Shown here: one piece after another, positions 6,140-9,373 of the stretch
Position numbering within the stretch: position 1 is the first letter of the stretch
Layout of the letters: each line of letters starts with the position of its first letter
NCBI GenBank assembly: GCA_034666705.1
Contig: JAXDLH010000353.1
Location: forward strand, 1 to 9,373
DNA length: 9,373 bases
Source: JAXDLH01 sp034666705
Lineage (GTDB): Bacteria; Chloroflexota; UBA6077; SHYK01
Direction of reading: 5' to 3'
Program-made: the position numbers and the translations under genes
The notes under the pieces: generated by a model
Seen by the model: only the letters and a program-made list of their open reading frames with translations
Database searches by the model: none
What the model was told of the DNA's origin: nothing

Positions 6140-7798
6140 GTGAACAGTATCGATCGCGCCCGACTCATCCAGGAGCGTTGGTTCTCGCTGATCCGGCTGC
6201 TTCTCATTGAGGCATACCTTTTTCAGGTCGTACAGGCGGCTGGCTCGCTCGGAACCGACGTGCTGTCGAGTGCGCCGGTCCCCATCGCATTCGCGGTCTA
6301 CACGCTGGTCATCGCCGTCCTGGCATTTGTCCTGAAATCCTGGCCGAGCGGGTTGGCCTATGCAACTGCCGCCATCGACGCGCTGGCGGCGGTCGCCGTT
6401 GCGGCTGGGTGGTCTGATTCATCGCTCGGCGTGAGTCTGGTGCCCGTGGCGGCTGCGGGCATCGCGATTGGCATCCGGCGCTTCCCCGTGTTCGAGACCT
6501 TTGCCTACAGCTTCGTGATCGCCGTCGGCATGATTGCGGCGCGTTTCTTGTCGACGCAGGCGCTGCCGACCGGACTCGATCAGATCCTCCCCATCGCGGT
6601 TGCGGCGCTTATTCCCGTGCTCGTCCGGATTACGACCCTTGCGCCCGACACCCGCAGTGACGGGGAGACCGCGGCTCGGCTCGCATCCGGGGGCCAGGAG
6701 GCATTAGCCGAGATTACCAAGGCGGGACCACAACCGGAATCGATCTATTTCACCGCAGCGGCGGCGCTCGCCCGCCTTACTGGTTCGGCGCTGGCCGGGG
6801 TGGTCATCGGCCGCGAGGATGGGAGCGTCGATCTCTATTCGGCGGTTGGCAGCCGCACGATGCACGACAAGATGCCCGCCCCGAGCGAGGACCAGCTCGC
6901 GTCACGCCTCTTGAAGGTCAGCGCTGCGGAGATCTTCACCCGATCTGAAGACCTGGGGACGCGTGGCCTTCCTGATCAATATCCCACCCGGCTCAATAAT
7001 GCGCTCGCGGCGCCGCTCCCCCATCTCAGCCCCCGCGGCGCCGCGCTGTTCGCCGTGAACCATGGCTCTGGCCCATATCGCGATGAGGATCGGATCCTGG
7101 GACTCATGCTCGGCCGGGAGATCGTGGTCGGCGTGCAAGGCACCACGCTTGGCTCCACGATCAGCGAGGAGCGAATGGCGGCTACCGAGGCGCTGCTGGC
7201 AGCCGTCGAGGCAAAGCGGCCTGGCAGCCGCGCGGAGGCCGAGGAGTCGGCGAGGCTCGCAATGGCGATCGCGCGTGAGCTCGGCTGGAGCGCGGCGGAC
7301 GTAGACGAGATGGGACTCGCGGCGCTGCTGCACGACGTGGGCGAGCTGGCGATTCCGGACACCTTGTTGGACAAGACCGATCAGCTCATGCCGGACGAGT
7401 ACGAGCGGATGAAGACGCACCCGCGGGTGGCGGCGCACATGATCGACTTTTTCAACCGCTCGCCGATCGTCCTGAACGCCGTCATTTCACACCACGAACG
7501 ATGGGACGGCCGTGGCTACCCGCAGGGGCTAAGTGGAGCCAACATCCCGCTCGAAGGACGCATCATGAGCCTCGCCGACGCAATGGAGGCGATGTTGAGT
7601 CCGAAGTCGTACCGGCCGGCGTTGGAGCCCTCGCAGGCACTGCAGGAGGTGATCAAGGGCTCCGGCACCCAGTTCGACCCATCGGTCGTGCAGGTCTTCC
7701 TGGCTATTCTCCAGCGTGAGGGTCAGGCGTTCCTCGAGCGGCACGTCCCCTCACTGGAAGACCCACAGGAGCAAGCCGGCTGGTATCGCGAATCGTAG
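6140..7798 (+). CDS. membrane-anchored HD-GYP domain protein, variant active site
   Basis: HD-GYP domains usually hydrolyse cyclic di-GMP on the cytoplasmic side, or act as degenerate signalling modules. The 552-residue product has about five or six hydrophobic segments between residues 15 and 165 (clearest at 48-67, 72-92, 97-113, 120-138 and 146-165). A GAF-like region follows at about 197-335, assigned only by pattern. A helical linker leads to the HD-GYP domain at about 347-525. Kept residues: H398-D399, H427 in MKTHPRV, H451-H452 in SHHERWDGRGYP, G459-Y460-P461 and D480 in LADAMEAM. Altered: the GHS histidine is E366 and the HDxGK lysine is E402. GTG 6140 is 12 nt after nuoN without an SD. 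Activity is uncertain, and I do not recognise a named gene. The N-terminal segment probably senses a membrane or redox cue (inference). Confidence 0.88.
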   Translation: MNSIDRARLIQERWFSLIRLLLIEAYLFQVVQAAGSLGTDVLSSAPVPIAFAVYTLVIAVLAFVLKSWPSGLAYATAAIDALAAVAVAAGWSDSSLGVSLVPVAAAGIAIGIRRFPVFETFAYSFVIAVGMIAARFLSTQALPTGLDQILPIAVAALIPVLVRITTLAPDTRSDGETAARLASGGQEALAEITKAGPQPESIYFTAAAALARLTGSALAGVVIGREDGSVDLYSAVGSRTMHDKMPAPSEDQLASRLLKVSAAEIFTRSEDLGTRGLPDQYPTRLNNALAAPLPHLSPRGAALFAVNHGSGPYRDEDRILGLMLGREIVVGVQGTTLGSTISEERMAATEALLAAVEAKRPGSRAEAEESARLAMAIARELGWSAADVDEMGLAALLHDVGELAIPDTLLDKTDQLMPDEYERMKTHPRVAAHMIDFFNRSPIVLNAVISHHERWDGRGYPQGLSGANIPLEGRIMSLADAMEAMLSPKSYRPALEPSQALQEVIKGSGTQFDPSVVQVFLAILQREGQAFLERHVPSLEDPQEQAGWYRES

Positions 7799-7807
7799 CT
7801 CAGCCCG

Positions 7808-7813
7808 TAAGAT
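7808..7813 (+). promoter_or_regulatory. candidate -10 element upstream of treZ
   Basis: TAAGAT (within GTAAGAT) lies in the 83-nt gap between the HD-GYP gene and treZ. It ends 6 nt before an ATG at 7820, the spacing expected if transcription starts on that ATG. No convincing -35 is seen 17 bp upstream. It resembles the GTAAAAT at 6124-6130 in front of the HD-GYP gene. Confidence 0.35.
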
Positions 7814-7821
7814 GTATACAT
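7812..7821 (+). repeat. perfect 10-bp palindrome, possible operator
   Basis: ATGTATACAT is an exact inverted repeat. It overlaps the end of the TAAGAT hexamer and the first two bases of the ATG at 7820. Its position across a candidate promoter and start would suit a dimeric repressor site, but a palindrome of this size in 83 nt has an appreciable chance of arising at random. Confidence 0.3.
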
Positions 7822-7885
7822 GGGCCCTGCACCGCTTCGATGCCGCTCCCGTCAATCCACTGATCAGCCATTTGTAAACTCGTGA
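7820..7885 (+). CDS. possible 21-codon leader ORF upstream of treZ
   Basis: ATG 7820 opens a 21-codon frame (MGPAPLRCRSRQSTDQPFVN plus a final S) that ends with TGA at 7883-7885. The stop overlaps the treZ GTG at 7882 in a GTGA arrangement, the usual form of translational coupling. It has no Shine-Dalgarno, but a -10-like TAAGAT lies 6 nt upstream, so a leaderless start is possible. The peptide resembles nothing I know. It could equally be chance; the case rests only on position. Confidence 0.25.
   Translation: MGPAPLRCRSRQSTDQPFVNS
7875..7880 (+). promoter_or_regulatory. weak -10-like hexamer next to the treZ start
   Basis: TAAACT (in GTAAACT) ends 1 nt before GTG 7882. If it were the promoter, transcription would begin near 7887 and treZ would have to start further in, for instance at GTG 7903. 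It is an alternative to the TAAGAT element and only weakly supported. Confidence 0.2.
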
Positions 7886-9373
7886 GTGGTGACGCTCCGC
7901 CGGTGGCTGGGCGACGCCTCGGTGCAACGTATCTCGGCGACGGCCGCTGCGCGTTTGTCGTGTGGGCGCCGCACGCGTCGACGGTCGAGTTGCGCCTCGA
8001 GCCGGACGATCGAGCTATCCCTATGCACACCATAGGAGATGGCTACTTCGCTATGGAAGCTGGGGCAAAACCTGGTACGCCCTACCGGTATCTCCTCGAT
8101 GGGGCGCGGGCTCGGCCGGATCCCGCGTCGCGTGCCCAACCGCACGGCGTGCATGACGCATCGGCGGTGGTCGACGACCGGGGGTTCGCCTGGAGCGACC
8201 GTGCATGGCGCGGCCTCCCACTCGACCAATACGTCATCTATGAGCTGCACGTCGCCACATTCAGCGATGAAGGGACGTTCGACGGGGTCGCAGACCATCT
8301 CGACGAGCTCGTCGATCTCGGCGTGACGGCCGTGGAGTTGATGCCAATTGCGGCATTCCCGGGGGACCGCAATTGGGGCTACGACGGCGTCTATCCGTAT
8401 GCCGCCCACGCAGCGTACGGCGGCATAGAGGGGCTGCAGCGGCTCGTCGACACGTGCCATCGTCGCGGGCTCGCCGTCATCCTGGATGTGGTCTACAACC
8501 ATCTCGGCCCAGAGGGGAACTACCTATCTGACTTCGGCCCCTATTTCACGGATCGATACCGCACACCGTGGGGGCTTGCCATCAACGTCGATGGCCCCGC
8601 CAGCGACGAGGTGCGCCGCTACTTCATCGAGAATGCGCTCTACTGGCTGGGCGATTGCCACGTCGACGCGCTGCGGCTCGATGCCGCCGACAAGATCCAC
8701 GACGAGTCCGCCCTGCCGTTCCTGGAGCAGTTAGCGGGCGCGGTGCACGCCCGCGCAATCAGCGCGGGTCGCCCGCTCTACGTGATCGCGGAGAGCGACC
8801 TCAATGATGCGCGCCTCATCCGCCCCCGCGAGATCGGCGGCTATGGACTGGACGGCCAGTGGAGCGACGACCTGCACCACGCGCTCCACGCGCTGCTCAC
8901 CGGCGAGCGCAACGGATACTACGCCGACTTCGGCAGTATCGAGCACGTCGCCCGCGCGCTTCGCCAGAGCTACGTCTATGACGGTCGCTACTCCGTGTAT
9001 CGGCAACGCCGCCACGGCAACTCCCCGCGGCTGAACCACGCGCGCCAGTTCGTGGTCGCGGCCCAGAACCACGATCAGGTCGGCAACCGCATGATGGGCG
9101 ATCGATTGAGCCACCTCGTTTCATTCCCGCGCCTCAAGCTTGCGGCGGGGGTGATACTGCTCTCACCGTTCGTACCATTGCTCTTCATGGGCGAGGAGTA
9201 CGGCGCAACCACCCCGTTTACGTACTTCACGAGCCATGGCGACCCTGACTTGATCGAGGCGGTCCGCCGTGGACGGCGCGACGAGTTCGCATCGTTCGCC
9301 TGGCAAGGCGAGGTGCCCGATCCGCAGGATGAGGCGACGTTCCAGCAATCGAGGCTGAGGCGGGAGGAGGTTT
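7882..9373 (+). CDS. treZ: malto-oligosyltrehalose trehalohydrolase (TreZ), 3' end cut by the window
   Basis: TreZ hydrolyses the bond that releases trehalose from maltooligosyl trehalose, the second step of the TreY/TreZ route from glycogen or maltodextrin in the cytoplasm. The frame is open from GTG 7882 to the window end (497 codons), most of a family length near 560-600. An N-terminal E-set/CBM48-like domain (about 14-95, with RRLGATYLGDG and VVWAPHASTVEL) precedes the GH13 barrel. Conserved blocks are YELHVATFSDEGTFDGV, LMPIAAFPGDRNWGYDGV, LDVVYNHLGPEGNYL (201-215), HVDALRLDA with probable nucleophile D267, VIAESD with probable acid/base E304, and AAQNHDQVGN with D398. MGEEYGATTPFTYFTSHGDP and VPDPQDEATFQ are typical of TreZ rather than branching enzymes. 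The in-frame TGA at 7861-7863 limits the start; GTG 7903 is an alternative. No SD is seen. treY is expected nearby, outside the window. Confidence 0.94.
   Translation, partial: MSGDAPPVAGRRLGATYLGDGRCAFVVWAPHASTVELRLEPDDRAIPMHTIGDGYFAMEAGAKPGTPYRYLLDGARARPDPASRAQPHGVHDASAVVDDRGFAWSDRAWRGLPLDQYVIYELHVATFSDEGTFDGVADHLDELVDLGVTAVELMPIAAFPGDRNWGYDGVYPYAAHAAYGGIEGLQRLVDTCHRRGLAVILDVVYNHLGPEGNYLSDFGPYFTDRYRTPWGLAINVDGPASDEVRRYFIENALYWLGDCHVDALRLDAADKIHDESALPFLEQLAGAVHARAISAGRPLYVIAESDLNDARLIRPREIGGYGLDGQWSDDLHHALHALLTGERNGYYADFGSIEHVARALRQSYVYDGRYSVYRQRRHGNSPRLNHARQFVVAAQNHDQVGNRMMGDRLSHLVSFPRLKLAAGVILLSPFVPLLFMGEEYGATTPFTYFTSHGDPDLIEAVRRGRRDEFASFAWQGEVPDPQDEATFQQSRLRREEV

Noticed and set aside
7799..7881. 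Terminator after the HD-GYP gene
   Set aside because: No stem followed by a T-run is visible in the 83-nt gap.
7864..8502. 212-codon antisense ORF across the start of treZ
   Set aside because: It is the antisense of well-conserved TreZ codons and shows no domain of its own.

Overview
The window comes from a high-GC bacterium. It holds the distal part of a respiratory complex I (NADH:quinone oxidoreductase) operon, then a membrane-anchored HD-GYP signalling protein, then the start of a trehalose-synthesis gene. All recognisable genes are on the + strand. I cannot fix the phylum. High GC, near-absent intergenic space and TANNNT hexamers just upstream of starts with no Shine-Dalgarno would fit several high-GC lineages rich in leaderless mRNAs (for example Chloroflexota/Dormibacterota-like, Deinococcota or Actinomycetota), but this is a weak inference.

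Region 1 (1-6127) is the membrane arm of complex I: the C-terminal third of nuoH, then nuoJ, nuoK, nuoL, nuoM and nuoN, all intact. Spacing is tight (2, 3 and 8 nt for J-K, K-L and M-N; 52 nt for H-J; 46 nt for L-M), so one operon is expected. The key glutamates and lysines of the proton path are present in K, L, M and N, so the arm looks functional. nuoI, which usually lies between nuoH and nuoJ, is not there.

Region 2 (6140-7798) begins 12 nt after nuoN. It encodes a 552-residue protein with about five or six N-terminal membrane helices, a GAF-like middle and a C-terminal HD-GYP domain. The domain keeps the HD, HH and GYP motifs, but two usually conserved residues (the histidine of the GHS motif and the lysine of HDxGK) are both glutamate. 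A TAAAAT hexamer overlapping the nuoN stop codon could give the gene its own leaderless transcript.

Region 3 (7799-9373) is an 83-nt intergenic stretch followed by treZ (malto-oligosyltrehalose trehalohydrolase, GH13), which runs off the right edge. The intergenic stretch holds a TAAGAT hexamer, a perfect 10-bp palindrome and a possible 21-codon leader ORF whose stop overlaps the treZ GTG start. treY and other glycogen-to-trehalose genes would be expected downstream.

Most of the window is conventional. The points worth a second look are the altered HD-GYP active site, the unusual 5' ends of the last two genes, and the missing nuoI. I see no RNA genes, mobile elements or CRISPR, and no gene-free stretch above 300 bases.
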